The notes: a model not told the origin generated them from the letters alone. A stretch of DNA of 64,000 nucleotides from Melioribacteraceae bacterium (GCA_035362835.1 DAOSDY010000005.1:42420-106419); one strand, 5' to 3'; positions 1-9,418 are shown, counted from the stretch's first letter. A program made the numbers and translations.

Positions 1-956
1 CCGAAATAAGTTGAGATCCATTTATTATTGTATGAATCGACAAATACATTGAAAACGAAATTGTCCTTCAAAGGTGAATTTGATTTATTCCAGTGAATAC
101 ATTTATTGAAATCATATATAATAATGCCCTCACCAAAACTTCCCGCCCAGATTTTTTTATTTTTATCCTCTACTGCGGAATAAAAACCCTGGATCGGAAT
201 TGGCGGATTTCCTTTGTTTAGAGATTTGAAAGTCAGGCCGTCAAATAGAACCAGATCGCCGTATTTATAACTTATCAATTTATTCTTATCTGATGTTTCC
301 GAGATCCAGTAGGCTACATAACTAAGACTATCGACATTAAGATCGGATTCGGATTTCCAGACGCCATCAATTATAAAAGCAAGTTCCCCCTGTGTTGCAA
401 GGTATTTATTATTGTTATCATCTATATAAATGTATGTAACCTTATTATCTATAAGTATAGAGTTCGTTTTATCGTAAATGGTCCAGTTTCCGTTTTCAAA
501 AACTCCAAGCCCATTCGAGAAAGTGCCTACCCAGATATTCGATTGTTTGTCGAAAGCAACCGAATAGATCCAATCCTGGGGGATGCCGGAATTTTTTTCA
601 TTAAAAACTTTCCATTCGGAATTCCCATCAAAGACTGCCAATCCTCCACCCATGGTCCCGATATAAATATGCCCGTTATTGAACGCGATGCTGTAGACAC
701 AATTATGAGGAAGAGGAGAATTCTCTTTATTAAAGACCGACCAGTTTTTCCCGTCGTATTTAACCAGGCCTTTATCCCATGTTCCGATCCAGTAATTTCC
801 GGCTGGATCCTGAGTAACGCACCTTATCGTATTACTTGGCAATCCGCAGTTTGTAGTATCAAATTGAATCCAGTTGCCGGCCTGAGCCACGGCAACCGAA
901 TTCAAAATAAATGAGAACAGAATAAAAATAAATGATGATAAATAATTATTTATCAT
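1..956 (-). CDS. Secreted beta-propeller (two-component-regulator-propeller type) protein, partial
   Basis: The reading frame is open from an ATG at 956 to the window edge, so about 318 residues are visible and the C-terminus lies outside. The N-terminus looks like a signal peptide: a hydrophobic stretch over residues 5-23 ending in AVAQA. After it come repeats of about 42-48 residues with the pattern I-x-C/S-V/I-A-x-D ... YWIGT/IWVGT ... GL-x-x-Y/F-D/E-G ... W, typical of the Reg_prop seven-bladed propeller family. Such propellers occur as sensor domains of hybrid histidine kinases or as stand-alone secreted proteins. Which applies here depends on the missing C-terminus. The gene lies 17 bases downstream of trxA on the same strand. 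Function unknown; extracellular or periplasmic location is inferred. Confidence 0.75.
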   Translation of the reverse strand, partial: MINNYLSSFIFILFSFILNSVAVAQAGNWIQFDTTNCGLPSNTIRCVTQDPAGNYWIGTWDKGLVKYDGKNWSVFNKENSPLPHNCVYSIAFNNGHIYIGTMGGGLAVFDGNSEWKVFNEKNSGIPQDWIYSVAFDKQSNIWVGTFSNGLGVFENGNWTIYDKTNSILIDNKVTYIYIDDNNNKYLATQGELAFIIDGVWKSESDLNVDSLSYVAYWISETSDKNKLISYKYGDLVLFDGLTFKSLNKGNPPIPIQGFYSAVEDKNKKIWAGSFGEGIIIYDFNKCIHWNKSNSPLKDNFVFNVFVDSYNNKWISTYF

Positions 957-973
957 AAATGCAGAAAAGATGA

Positions 974-1294
974 TTATAAGAGTTTCGAGAGTTTTTCAAC
1001 AAAGACTTGTTTGGGCACCGCGCCAATAACGGTATCTTTTAATTCGCCACCTTTGAAAAATAATACAGTTGGAATACTTCTTACACCGTATGTAATTGCA
1101 GTCTGCTGGTTATCATCTACATCAAGTTTTCCGATTTTTGCTTTTCCATCATATTCAGCCGACATTTCTTCAATTATCGGTGCAATCATTCTACAGGGTC
1201 CGCACCAGGCAGCCCAGAAATCAACAATCACGGGAAGATCCGATTTTAAAGCTTCTGCGTCAAAGTTATCATCAGTAAAAGTAAAAGGTTTCAT
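974..1294 (-). CDS. trxA: Thioredoxin
   Basis: A 106-residue protein with the canonical redox motif WCGPC (Cys31 and Cys34), the buried Asp of VDFWAAWCGPC, and the cis-proline loop in RSIPTV. Length and fold landmarks match cytosolic thioredoxin 1, which reduces disulfides in ribonucleotide reductase, peroxiredoxins and other partners using thioredoxin reductase. There is no signal peptide. The ATG at 1294 is preceded by TAGGAGTC at a suitable distance, which supports this start. It sits 29 bases after the acyl-CoA dehydrogenase gene on the same strand and may be co-transcribed with it. Confidence 0.95.
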   Translation of the reverse strand: MKPFTFTDDNFDAEALKSDLPVIVDFWAAWCGPCRMIAPIIEEMSAEYDGKAKIGKLDVDDNQQTAITYGVRSIPTVLFFKGGELKDTVIGAVPKQVFVEKLSKLL

Positions 1295-1323
1295 TATAAT
1301 TGACTCCTATCGATTTTTATAAA

Positions 1324-2463
1324 TTAAACAACCCCATTTCTTTTTAGTACTTCGCGGGCAATAATACCTTTCTGAATTTCATTTGTCCCTTCAAAAATTT
1401 TATTAATCCTGGAATCCCTGTAGTATCTTTCCACGGGTAATTCTCTTGAATAACCCATTCCGCCATGAATCTGAACTGCATGATCCGCAATCTTATCAAG
1501 CGATTCCGAACAGAAGAGTTTTACAATTGCCGATTGTTTGGCAACATCCTTCTTATTATCATAGTCAGTGGCGGTTCTATAGACCATCGATTCCATAGCA
1601 AAAATCATAGCAGCCATTTCAGCAAGCATAAACTGAATTGCCTGAAAATGTGAAATGGTCTGGTCGAATTGTTTTCTCTGTTTAGCGTATTGTGCGGACA
1701 TTTCGAGCAATTCTTTTGAAGCGCCGAGGCATGCGGCTCCTAGGCCCAACCGGCCGGCATCGAGCGTTTTCATTGCCAGTATAAATCCTCTGCCGTCGGT
1801 TCCTATCAGATTCTCTTTAGGAATCCGGACATTATCGAACGTAATGGGATTTGTTGAGCTTCCGCGAATTCCCATTTTCTTTTCGGGGGGTCCTGCATGA
1901 AATCCCTCCCTGTCAGTTTCAACAATAAAAGCACTTACGCCTTTATCGGTTCTCGCAAAGACAGAAACGATATCAGCAATTCCACCGTTTGTTATCCAGA
2001 GTTTTTCGCCATTAATTACCCATTGGTCTCCGTCTTGTTTTGCCCGTGTTCTTACATTGAAAGAATCGGATCCTGCCTGTGCTTCTGTGAGACAGAAAGC
2101 ACCAATCTTTTCACCTTTTGCGAGCGGGGTAAGATATTTCTTTTTCTGTTCTTCATTGCCGCCTATATATATGGTATTTGCGCCGATCGATTGATGGGCA
2201 CCGATAAAAGTTGCGGTGGACATACAACCGCGCGCTATTTCCTCCTGCATAAGGCAGTATCCTACTTCACCAAAACCTCCTCCGCCGTATTCTTCAGGAA
2301 AGGAAACGCCGAGAAATCCGAGCTCACCAAGTTTTGAGATCAGTTCATCGGGAATTTTTTCGTCGGCATCAATTTTTGAAGCGACCGGTTTTATTTCGTT
2401 ATTAACGAATTCGCGGGTCATATCGCGAAGCATTTTCTGTTCTTCAGTAAGTATAAATTGCAT
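1324..2463 (-). CDS. Acyl-CoA dehydrogenase
   Basis: A 379-residue flavoprotein of the short/medium-chain acyl-CoA dehydrogenase family, which introduces the trans-2 double bond into acyl-CoA and passes electrons to ETF. Visible landmarks are the FAD/substrate signature CLTEAQAGSDS near residue 130, the W-x-I-N-G-x-K-x-W-I-T-N block, the QIHGGMGY motif, and the catalytic-base region IFEGTNEIQ with Glu at about residue 358. Length matches the family. It is followed on the same strand by trxA and preceded by a FabL-like enoyl reductase. Chain length or branched-chain specificity cannot be read from the sequence; butyryl-CoA-type or glutaryl-type roles are possible. Confidence 0.9.
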   Translation of the reverse strand: MQFILTEEQKMLRDMTREFVNNEIKPVASKIDADEKIPDELISKLGELGFLGVSFPEEYGGGGFGEVGYCLMQEEIARGCMSTATFIGAHQSIGANTIYIGGNEEQKKKYLTPLAKGEKIGAFCLTEAQAGSDSFNVRTRAKQDGDQWVINGEKLWITNGGIADIVSVFARTDKGVSAFIVETDREGFHAGPPEKKMGIRGSSTNPITFDNVRIPKENLIGTDGRGFILAMKTLDAGRLGLGAACLGASKELLEMSAQYAKQRKQFDQTISHFQAIQFMLAEMAAMIFAMESMVYRTATDYDNKKDVAKQSAIVKLFCSESLDKIADHAVQIHGGMGYSRELPVERYYRDSRINKIFEGTNEIQKGIIAREVLKRNGVV

Positions 2464-2479
2464 AATTGTGAGCTCTATA

Positions 2480-3304
2480 TTATTTGATTATTGTACTTGT
2501 ATTTTCGCCGATATAATTGACGATATATTCACCGCCGTCAACACCTATTACATTCCCTGAGATCCATCCGGCTTTTTCGTCGCACAAAAGTAGAATCGCT
2601 TTTGCAACATCTTCGGGAGTTGTAAGACGGTTGTAGGGATTTTTCATTTTGGCCGCATTCATCATTTTATCGAACATCGGGATTTTATTTCCTGCAGGAG
2701 TATTGGTAACGCCGGCCATAATAGAATTGCATGTAACTTTCATAGCACCGAGTTCAACGGCAAGCTGGCGGATATGAGCTTCAAGAGCCGCTTTTGCTGC
2801 GGAGACAGCACCATAATTAGGAATGACAGAATGAGAACCGGCACTGGTAAGAGCGAATATCCGGCCGCCTTGAGCAAGCAGGTTTCTAAAAACCAATCCC
2901 TGAGTCCAGTAGACAAGAGAGTGGGCCATAACATCGAGTGTCATGTTCATCTGGGATGGAGAAAGGCAATCGTTTGCGTTTTTTGATATATAGGGTTTTA
3001 AAGTACCGAATGCCAGAGAATGAATGAGTACATGAACATGAGGGTGATCTTTAGTTGCAAATCTCTCTTTAATTTCATCGAGAGTATCGTTTATTTTAAT
3101 TTGGTCGGCTGCGTTTATATTAAAGAAGACGGCTTTCTGACCGGTCCGTTCAATTTTTTTAATAACCTGCTGAACCTGAGGCATAGTAGCCTGGCGGTCG
3201 AGATGGACACCGAAAATACTATAGCCGTTTTTAGCAAGTTCAACGGCCGATGCACCGCCGAATCCGCTTGATGCGCCCAGAATCAGGGCCCACTTCTGTT
3301 CCAT
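2480..3304 (-). CDS. fabL: Enoyl-[ACP] reductase-like short-chain dehydrogenase (FabL/FabI type)
   Basis: A 274-residue Rossmann SDR with the nucleotide-binding segment GASSGFG at residues 10-16. The active site has Tyr164 and Lys171, separated by six residues. Y-x6-K is the spacing of enoyl-ACP reductases FabI and FabL, whereas ordinary SDRs have Y-x3-K. The C-terminal SGNVIGVDGGEYI also fits this group. It would reduce trans-2-enoyl-ACP in the last step of fatty-acid elongation, in the cytosol. Start ATG at 3304 follows AAAGGGGAATAA. It lies directly upstream of an acyl-CoA dehydrogenase, 16 bases away. The gene name is by resemblance; another NAD(P)-dependent enoyl reductase role is possible. 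Confidence 0.7.
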   Translation of the reverse strand: MEQKWALILGASSGFGGASAVELAKNGYSIFGVHLDRQATMPQVQQVIKKIERTGQKAVFFNINAADQIKINDTLDEIKERFATKDHPHVHVLIHSLAFGTLKPYISKNANDCLSPSQMNMTLDVMAHSLVYWTQGLVFRNLLAQGGRIFALTSAGSHSVIPNYGAVSAAKAALEAHIRQLAVELGAMKVTCNSIMAGVTNTPAGNKIPMFDKMMNAAKMKNPYNRLTTPEDVAKAILLLCDEKAGWISGNVIGVDGGEYIVNYIGENTSTIIK

Positions 3305-3391
3305 TTATTCCCCTTTGGTTAATTGTGGCACAAACTTAAGAAAACGAAAATATAAATCAAACGAAATGATTGGCACAGAATTTCCCACCCG

Positions 3392-6300
3392 TCAAGTGGT
3401 AAAATAAACGAGGGATTCATCACCCAATAATTTTTTTATACTATCTACAAACGCATCGGTCGGATTAACTTTGAAATCGACCGCAAATTCTCTTGACGAT
3501 CCGATATCCCTAACGCAAACCAGGACAGGAATGCTGCCCTGATTCTCCTCCATAATCATTTTAATAAGATTGATAACATATTCGTCGTGCAAAGAGGAAT
3601 CGAGAATAATTCCGATCCGTTTTGTCAGTTTCGATTTTACATTATCGAGAGATATTGCTTCATCCACATGAAGTTTGATAGCGTCTCCGCTGCTTTCAAG
3701 TTTTCCTTTAACCAGAATAGTTGATTCAGGATGAATCAATTCTCCGAATTCCGAAAAAGGTTTGGAGAACATGAGGCAATCGCACGATCCGCTGAAATCA
3801 TCCAGGCGGAAGAAAGCCATCTGTCTTCCCTGTCTGTCTGTTTTCGGCGATACATCGGTAATTACACCGCAAGCCCTTACAATCTCATTGAATTGAAATG
3901 TTGAAGGTTCCCCTAGATGGACTGTAGCAAAAGAATTGTACTCGGTTTCATATTTTCTTAATGGATGATCGCTTAGATAAAATCCGAGCACCTGCCTCTC
4001 TTTCGCAAGCCGTTCTTTATCATCCCATGGACGGACATCCGGAAGCGAGGGCATTTCAAAATCGATTGTTTCGGAAGATCCGCCAAAGAGGCTGTCTGTA
4101 TGAGAATTTTTAGCTGATTTAATTTTGCTTCCGATTGAAAGTGCTTCTTCGATAGCTGCAAAGTGACCGGCACGCGAACCGCCGGTAGAGTCGAATGCAC
4201 CAGCAAGTACAAGACCTTCCAGGGCACGCTTGTTTACTATTCTGGTATCAACATGAGAGCAGAAATCGTAAATGCCTGTAAAATCCCTTCCTAATTCCTG
4301 ATGAACTCTATTAATCTCTTCAACTGCCTGGATGCCGACATTTTTAATTGCAGCCATGCCGAAAATTATTTCACCTTTGACTACTTTAAAGTAGACTGAA
4401 GGATGATTGATATCAGGCGGTTGAACTTTAACACCGAGTTTCCGGCAGTCTTCTAATAATATCGTTACCTTTTCCGTGCTGTCATATTTGTTGGTAAGAT
4501 TTGCGGCAAGAAATTCTTCGAGGTAATGAGTCTTTAAATAGGCAGTCTGATAAGCAACCACACTGTAAGCAACAGCGTGAGATTTATTGAAACCGTAATT
4601 GGCGAACTTATCGATCGCTTCAAATATCTCTTCGGCAATTTTTTTAGTTATGTTATTTTTTTCGGCGCCGGCAACAAATTTAGCTCTCTGTTCCTGCATC
4701 GCTTTAAGATCTTTCTTACCCATCGCTCTTCTTAGAAGATCGGCTTCTGCAAGACTCATCCCCGCAACTTTATTTGCTATCTGAATAACCTGTTCCTGGT
4801 AAACAATTATTCCGTAAGTTTCTTTGAGTATCGGTTCCAGAACGGCATGAAGGTATGCAATTTTTTTCCGGCCGTGCTTGCGTGCAATGAAATCGTCTAT
4901 AAAGTCCATCGGGCCCGGGCGGTAGAGTGCGTTCATTGCTGCAAGATCTGTAATACTGGAAGGCTTCAGCTTTTTGAGGTATTCACGCATCGGGGCGGAT
5001 TCAAACTGGAATACAGCGGTGGTTTGGCCTCTTCCGAAAAGTTCGTATGTTCTTAAATCGTCGGTCGGAATTTCTTCAATATCTATTTCAATTCCCCTGT
5101 TCTGCTTAACAAGTTCAATAGTATCGCGAATGATCGAGAGAGTATCGAGACCGAGGAAATCCATTTTCAGCAGACCGGCGTCCTCGAGGTCTTTCATATT
5201 GAACTGAGTTACAATAACACCTTCGTCTCCGTAAGTAGCAAGGGGAACAAATTCGCTTACATCGCCCGGAGTAATAACAACCCCGGCAGCGTGTTTGGAT
5301 GCATTCCGGTTCATCCCTTCCAGTATTCTGGCATACTTGAGAAGTTCTTTAATTGTAGGGTCATCAGATTTTTTAAGCCATGCGAGTTCGGCTACCTCTT
5401 CGAGAGCCTGATCGATTGTAAAAACTCTTCCGAATTTTGACGGAATCCATTTAGTAATACTATCCACCTGCGGAATAGGAATTTTAAGAACTCTTGCAAC
5501 ATCCCTTATAACCTGTTTTGACGAAAGGCGGTTGAATGTAATAATCTGCGCAACCGAATTCTCTCCGTATTTTTCCTTAACATAGGTGATTACTTCCTCC
5601 CGTTTATCGTCAGCAAAATCAACATCGATATCAGGCATCGATTTACGTGCAGGATTTAAAAATCTTTCAAATAGAAGATTGTACTGAAGAGGATTAACAT
5701 TGGTGATACCGAGAGCATACGCAACAAGACTTCCTGCGGCACTTCCCCGTCCCGGCCCAACCGGAATTCCTCTCTTCTTAGAAGCATTTATAAAATCCTG
5801 AACAATCAGGAAATAACCTGAGTAGCCCATCTTATTGATTACATCAAGCTCGTACTTAAAACGATCTTCAATCTCCGGTGTAATTGTTTTAAATTTTTTA
5901 TCCAGACGTTCATAAGCAAGTTGAACAAGGTATTCATCCAGGTTTTTTGCAGTTGAAGTTTCCGGAATCGGAAAGATCGGGAAGTGGTAATCTCCGAATT
6001 CAAGTTCTAGATTTATTTTTTCTTCAATCTCCAGAGTATTTTCGATTGCGCCTTTATAATTCATGAAAATATTTTTCATCTCATCGGCGGTTTTGAAATA
6101 GATCTGATCTGTACCGTACCGGAGTTCCCGGTAATCCGCGGTACCGGTTTTATCGCCTAGCATTATAAGGATGTTATGCGCGATCGCATGATCTTTATCG
6201 ATATAGTGAATATCATTGGTTGCGACAAGTTTAGCGCCGATGTCTGCCGAGAGTTTCGGCATTGCCGAGAGGATCGGTTTTTCGATTGCAAGTCCGTGAT

Positions 6301-6847
6301 CCTGAATCTCAAGGTAAAAATCATCGCCGAAGATCTCTTTCAGTCTGACCGCAATTTCTCTTGCCTTCGCGTATTCGTCATTTATAAGATGAGTCGAAAT
6401 CGGTCCGGCAGGACAGGCAGAAGTACAGACCAGACCTTCGCTGTACTTCTCCAAAATTTCAAGATCGATTCGCGGACGGTAGTAGAATCCTTCGAGATGA
6501 CCGATAGTAGTCATCTTAATTAAATTATTGTAGCCCGTTTTATTTTTCGCAAGAAGAAGAAGATGATTGTAATGTTTAGATTTTTTTCTGCCGTTTTCAA
6601 AATCGCCCGATTTATCGAAACGGGAACGGTCGAATGTAACGTAAGCTTCCATTCCAACGAGAGGCTTAATTCCTTCTTTCTTCGCTTTCTTATAAAATTC
6701 TGAAACACCGAACATCACACCGTGATCAGTTAAAGCAACGGCGTGCATATTATTTTTCTTCGCGGTTAAAACTAGATCTTCAACTGTACAGGCGCCATCC
6801 TGCAAACTGTAATGTGAATGATTATGTATGTGAATAAAATCTGACAT
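3392..6847 (-). CDS. dnaE: DNA polymerase III alpha subunit
   Basis: A 1151-residue replicative polymerase, standard DnaE1 length. Order: an N-terminal PHP domain (about 1-280), a C-family polymerase core with the catalytic PDIDVDF at 405-411, the fingers, a helix-hairpin-helix region, and an OB-fold near residue 980-1070. All nine residues matching the PHP metal ligands of proofreading DnaE enzymes appear present: H6, H8, D17, H42, E67, H95, C145, D212, H214. It carries out leading- and lagging-strand synthesis in the replisome. The start ATG at 6847 has no clear Shine-Dalgarno site (AACCCCCAAC precedes it) and follows a run of heptamer repeats. Confidence 0.97.
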   Translation of the reverse strand: MSDFIHIHNHSHYSLQDGACTVEDLVLTAKKNNMHAVALTDHGVMFGVSEFYKKAKKEGIKPLVGMEAYVTFDRSRFDKSGDFENGRKKSKHYNHLLLLAKNKTGYNNLIKMTTIGHLEGFYYRPRIDLEILEKYSEGLVCTSACPAGPISTHLINDEYAKAREIAVRLKEIFGDDFYLEIQDHGLAIEKPILSAMPKLSADIGAKLVATNDIHYIDKDHAIAHNILIMLGDKTGTADYRELRYGTDQIYFKTADEMKNIFMNYKGAIENTLEIEEKINLELEFGDYHFPIFPIPETSTAKNLDEYLVQLAYERLDKKFKTITPEIEDRFKYELDVINKMGYSGYFLIVQDFINASKKRGIPVGPGRGSAAGSLVAYALGITNVNPLQYNLLFERFLNPARKSMPDIDVDFADDKREEVITYVKEKYGENSVAQIITFNRLSSKQVIRDVARVLKIPIPQVDSITKWIPSKFGRVFTIDQALEEVAELAWLKKSDDPTIKELLKYARILEGMNRNASKHAAGVVITPGDVSEFVPLATYGDEGVIVTQFNMKDLEDAGLLKMDFLGLDTLSIIRDTIELVKQNRGIEIDIEEIPTDDLRTYELFGRGQTTAVFQFESAPMREYLKKLKPSSITDLAAMNALYRPGPMDFIDDFIARKHGRKKIAYLHAVLEPILKETYGIIVYQEQVIQIANKVAGMSLAEADLLRRAMGKKDLKAMQEQRAKFVAGAEKNNITKKIAEEIFEAIDKFANYGFNKSHAVAYSVVAYQTAYLKTHYLEEFLAANLTNKYDSTEKVTILLEDCRKLGVKVQPPDINHPSVYFKVVKGEIIFGMAAIKNVGIQAVEEINRVHQELGRDFTGIYDFCSHVDTRIVNKRALEGLVLAGAFDSTGGSRAGHFAAIEEALSIGSKIKSAKNSHTDSLFGGSSETIDFEMPSLPDVRPWDDKERLAKERQVLGFYLSDHPLRKYETEYNSFATVHLGEPSTFQFNEIVRACGVITDVSPKTDRQGRQMAFFRLDDFSGSCDCLMFSKPFSEFGELIHPESTILVKGKLESSGDAIKLHVDEAISLDNVKSKLTKRIGIILDSSLHDEYVINLIKMIMEENQGSIPVLVCVRDIGSSREFAVDFKVNPTDAFVDSIKKLLGDESLVYFTT

Positions 6848-6854
6848 GTTGGGG

Positions 6855-6899
6855 GTTCTTAGTTCTTTGTTCTTGGTTTTTAGTTCTTAGTTCTTAGTT
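6855..6899. repeat. Six tandem heptamer repeats upstream of dnaE
   Basis: Read on the minus strand, six head-to-tail 7-mers follow the consensus AACTAAG with single-base variants (AACTAAA, AACCAAG, AACAAAG), plus a final AAC. The array starts about 8 bases upstream of the dnaE start codon and fills nearly half of the 110-base gap between dut and dnaE. No function can be assigned. It could be a slippage-prone simple repeat in the dnaE leader. Confidence 0.8.
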
Positions 6900-6957
6900 A
6901 GATTTATCCCGTTCATGGTTGCTGATCTAAAAATTCTAATTCTCAAATTCTGCATCT

Positions 6958-7413
6958 CTACTTCGTTCCGGTATGCCCGAAACCGCCTTCTCCTCTTCCG
7001 CTGTTATTAAGATCGTTCGAAAGATCAAGTTCCGCTTTATATACTTTCGATAAAACCATCTGTGCAATACGGTCGCCTCGTTTAACAACAAAGTCCTCCG
7101 GCCCGAAGTTGAAAAGAATCACTTTAATTTCGCCCCTGTAATCGGAGTCGATTGTACCCGGAGAATTTAAAACACCAATTCCGTTTTTGGCTGCCAGTCC
7201 GCTCCTCGGTCTTACTTCTATCTCATAACCGTAAGGAATTTCCACACGCAAATTTGTCGGGACTAGCGTGAAACTCCCTTTACCGATTACCAGGTCGTTC
7301 TCCAACGCGGCACGAAGATCAAGCCCGCTGCTGCCTCCGGTTGCGTATTCCGGAAGCGGTATATCATCAAATCTGTTCTCTATTCTCTGAATCTTAATTA
7401 AAATTTTTTCCAT
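6958..7413 (-). CDS. dut: Deoxyuridine 5'-triphosphate nucleotidohydrolase
   Basis: A 151-residue trimeric-type dUTPase, hydrolysing dUTP to dUMP and pyrophosphate to keep uracil out of DNA and supply dTMP synthesis. The family motifs are visible: GLDLRA (motif 1), RPRSGLAAKNGI (motif 2), GTIDSDYRGEI (motif 3), RGDRIAQMV (motif 4) and the C-terminal glycine-rich arm RGEGGFGHTG (motif 5) with the Phe that stacks on uracil. Length is normal. It follows a flippase gene on the same strand and precedes dnaE, a sensible neighbourhood for DNA metabolism. Confidence 0.97.
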   Translation of the reverse strand: MEKILIKIQRIENRFDDIPLPEYATGGSSGLDLRAALENDLVIGKGSFTLVPTNLRVEIPYGYEIEVRPRSGLAAKNGIGVLNSPGTIDSDYRGEIKVILFNFGPEDFVVKRGDRIAQMVLSKVYKAELDLSNDLNNSGRGEGGFGHTGTK

Positions 7414-7462
7414 AATTTTTTCCGCAGAAATACAATCAGGCTTTAGTTGTGAAATAAAAATT

Positions 7463-8941
7463 CTACTCAGCGGTTTTAATTCTTAACAGCAATCTGGCCA
7501 TATGTTTGATTTCACTTACCTCAATTATTTTCAAAATAAAAGATGCGGCGATAAATGCAAACAGTATGCTGAATTTAATTACAAACGAAAATTCATAATT
7601 GAAATAGATATAATAATAGATTATACAGGTAGTAATCAGAAGCAGCAGGATCTTTGATATTTTCCAGTATTCGTATTTTATTTTATAAAACTTCTGTGAA
7701 ATAACGAAAAGTCCCGCCGACATAGTTACATAAGAAAAAAGAGTTGCCAGTGCCGCACCCAATATTCCTATTGAAGGAATCAGAATAAAATTGGCAGCAA
7801 TATTAATTGCCGCACCTATACCGGTTACAAGCGGAAAATATTTTGTTTTTTCCTCTATATATATTCCTGCCGTAAAATTCACAAAGAGTCCGTGGAACAG
7901 GTAACCGAGAAGGACTGCGGGAACTATATAAAGCCCGCCCAGATATTTCTTACCGATTATAGTTTTACCGTTCAGTATTTCCCAGCTTGCAAAATCGCTC
8001 ACGAATAAAGTTAGAATAATCCAGATGATACTTGCCGCCAGCAGAAAGAGTGTGAGAATCCTGGAAAAAAGTTCTTTGGCATTCTCCTCTTTAGCATTAT
8101 TAAGAAAGAAGGGCTGCCACGCGTAATGAAACATTGAGACGAAGAGCATCATAAAGATGCCGAGTTTGTAATTTGCCTGGTATATACCGAGCGTTTTAGA
8201 ATCTGTAAGTGCCTGAACAATAGGTCGATCGATCACCTGAACCATCATTGCAGCAAGGGAACCGGGAAGATAGGGTAAACCGAACTTCAGCATTTTAATG
8301 ACGATTTCACGGTCAATTCTGAAATTAAAATTGAGTGTAATTTCTGGTATAAGAGCTGTAAACGAAAAAATTGAAGCAACAAGGTTGCTTATAAAAATTG
8401 CTTCAATCCCCATATTGAATTTTAAAATTAATATCAGATTAAGTGAAATATTGAGAATGATATTCGAAAGTTTTATAAGCGTAAACTGACCGGCTTTTCT
8501 TTTAAGACGTAGACTGGCAAACGGAATTAATGCAATTGCATCGAGAATAAGAATGAGTATGAAATAATAGTAGATACTGGAATACTTTTCCGGAATTTCC
8601 ATTAACGGAATTACAATTCCGCTGCCAAGATAAAGTACAGAAGCAAGTATTAAAGAAGTGATCAGGACAAACAGAAAAGGGGTGGAGAAATTATCTTTTT
8701 TCTTTTCAGGATCGGCAACTGAATAATACTTCATAAAAGCCGCATCCATTCCGTAAATAAACACAATAACCAGAAGCGCCATATAGGCATAGATATTAGA
8801 ATAGACACCGAAATCACTCTCAGTAATTGACGGGGCATTAGTATAAAACGGGATCAGGAGGAAACCGAGAAATCTACCCACAATAGTGCTGATTCCGTAA
8901 ATAATAGTGTCTTTGGTAAGTTCTTTAATTTTTTCGATCAT
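7463..8941 (-). CDS. Polysaccharide flippase (Wzx/MATE-like, MOP superfamily)
   Basis: A 492-residue, strongly hydrophobic protein with about 14 predicted membrane helices. It opens with the polysaccharide-biosynthesis N-terminal pattern (residues 8-40: KDTIIYGISTIVGRFLGFLL). The internal FGLPYLPGSLAAMM and the Y-x-A-x-Y-K-L-G-I-F-M loop around residue 270 are typical of lipid-linked oligosaccharide flippases. It would move undecaprenyl-linked repeat units across the inner membrane. It is the first of three flippases in the window and sits apart from the main cluster, next to a thioesterase and accA, so its substrate may differ from theirs. Confidence 0.85.
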   Translation of the reverse strand: MIEKIKELTKDTIIYGISTIVGRFLGFLLIPFYTNAPSITESDFGVYSNIYAYMALLVIVFIYGMDAAFMKYYSVADPEKKKDNFSTPFLFVLITSLILASVLYLGSGIVIPLMEIPEKYSSIYYYFILILILDAIALIPFASLRLKRKAGQFTLIKLSNIILNISLNLILILKFNMGIEAIFISNLVASIFSFTALIPEITLNFNFRIDREIVIKMLKFGLPYLPGSLAAMMVQVIDRPIVQALTDSKTLGIYQANYKLGIFMMLFVSMFHYAWQPFFLNNAKEENAKELFSRILTLFLLAASIIWIILTLFVSDFASWEILNGKTIIGKKYLGGLYIVPAVLLGYLFHGLFVNFTAGIYIEEKTKYFPLVTGIGAAINIAANFILIPSIGILGAALATLFSYVTMSAGLFVISQKFYKIKYEYWKISKILLLLITTCIIYYYIYFNYEFSFVIKFSILFAFIAASFILKIIEVSEIKHMARLLLRIKTAE

Positions 8942-8980
8942 TATAATTAACAGACCACAAAAACTGGAAAAAGAAATCGA

Positions 8981-9397
8981 TTATTTTTTTTTGAAATAAG
9001 GAGCCAGAATATCAGTATATAATTTTGGAGGTCGTACAGCCCTTTTAGTTTCAGCATTCATAAAAACGTGAGTTGTAAAACCTTCGGCAATAATCTCCCC
9101 GGTATCTTTTCTTTTAATCACATATTCAATATGAAGCTTCGGTGAATAGAGTTCTCTTACAATCGCGGTTACTGACAACAGATCGTCGTATACGGCCGGT
9201 TGTTTGAAGGTTAATCCTGCATGAAGAAGGGGTAGCTGATAACCCGATTTTTCAACCTCGCTGTATGGAAGTCCTAACGAGCGGAGTAATTCTGTTCTCC
9301 CCACCTCGAAGTACTCGAGGTATTTTCCATTATAAACAAACTGCATCTTATCCGTATCGGCATAACGTACACGAATTTCTGTAGTATGAGAAATCAT
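8981..9397 (-). CDS. Acyl-CoA thioesterase, YbgC/4HBT hot-dog family
   Basis: A 138-residue hot-dog-fold protein with the 4-hydroxybenzoyl-CoA thioesterase signature: RYADTDKMQFVYNGKYLEYFEVGR near residues 10-35, including the conserved catalytic Asp of YADTD. Proteins of this type hydrolyse short-chain or aromatic acyl-CoAs in the cytosol. YbgC in many Gram-negatives is part of the tol-pal cluster, but no tol genes are here. The ATG at 9397 is preceded by CCGGAGAATCC, a good ribosome site. It lies 21 bases after accA, suggesting a lipid-metabolism unit. Substrate unknown. Confidence 0.85.
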   Translation of the reverse strand: MISHTTEIRVRYADTDKMQFVYNGKYLEYFEVGRTELLRSLGLPYSEVEKSGYQLPLLHAGLTFKQPAVYDDLLSVTAIVRELYSPKLHIEYVIKRKDTGEIIAEGFTTHVFMNAETKRAVRPPKLYTDILAPYFKKK

Positions 9398-9418
9398 TAA
9401 CGGATTCTCCGGAAAAAT

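Noticed and set aside
3371..3386. Sigma-54-like element TTGGCAC followed by TTTCC on the plus strand
   Set aside because: It points into the 3' end of the minus-strand dnaE gene with no plus-strand gene to drive, and the -12 part is poor.
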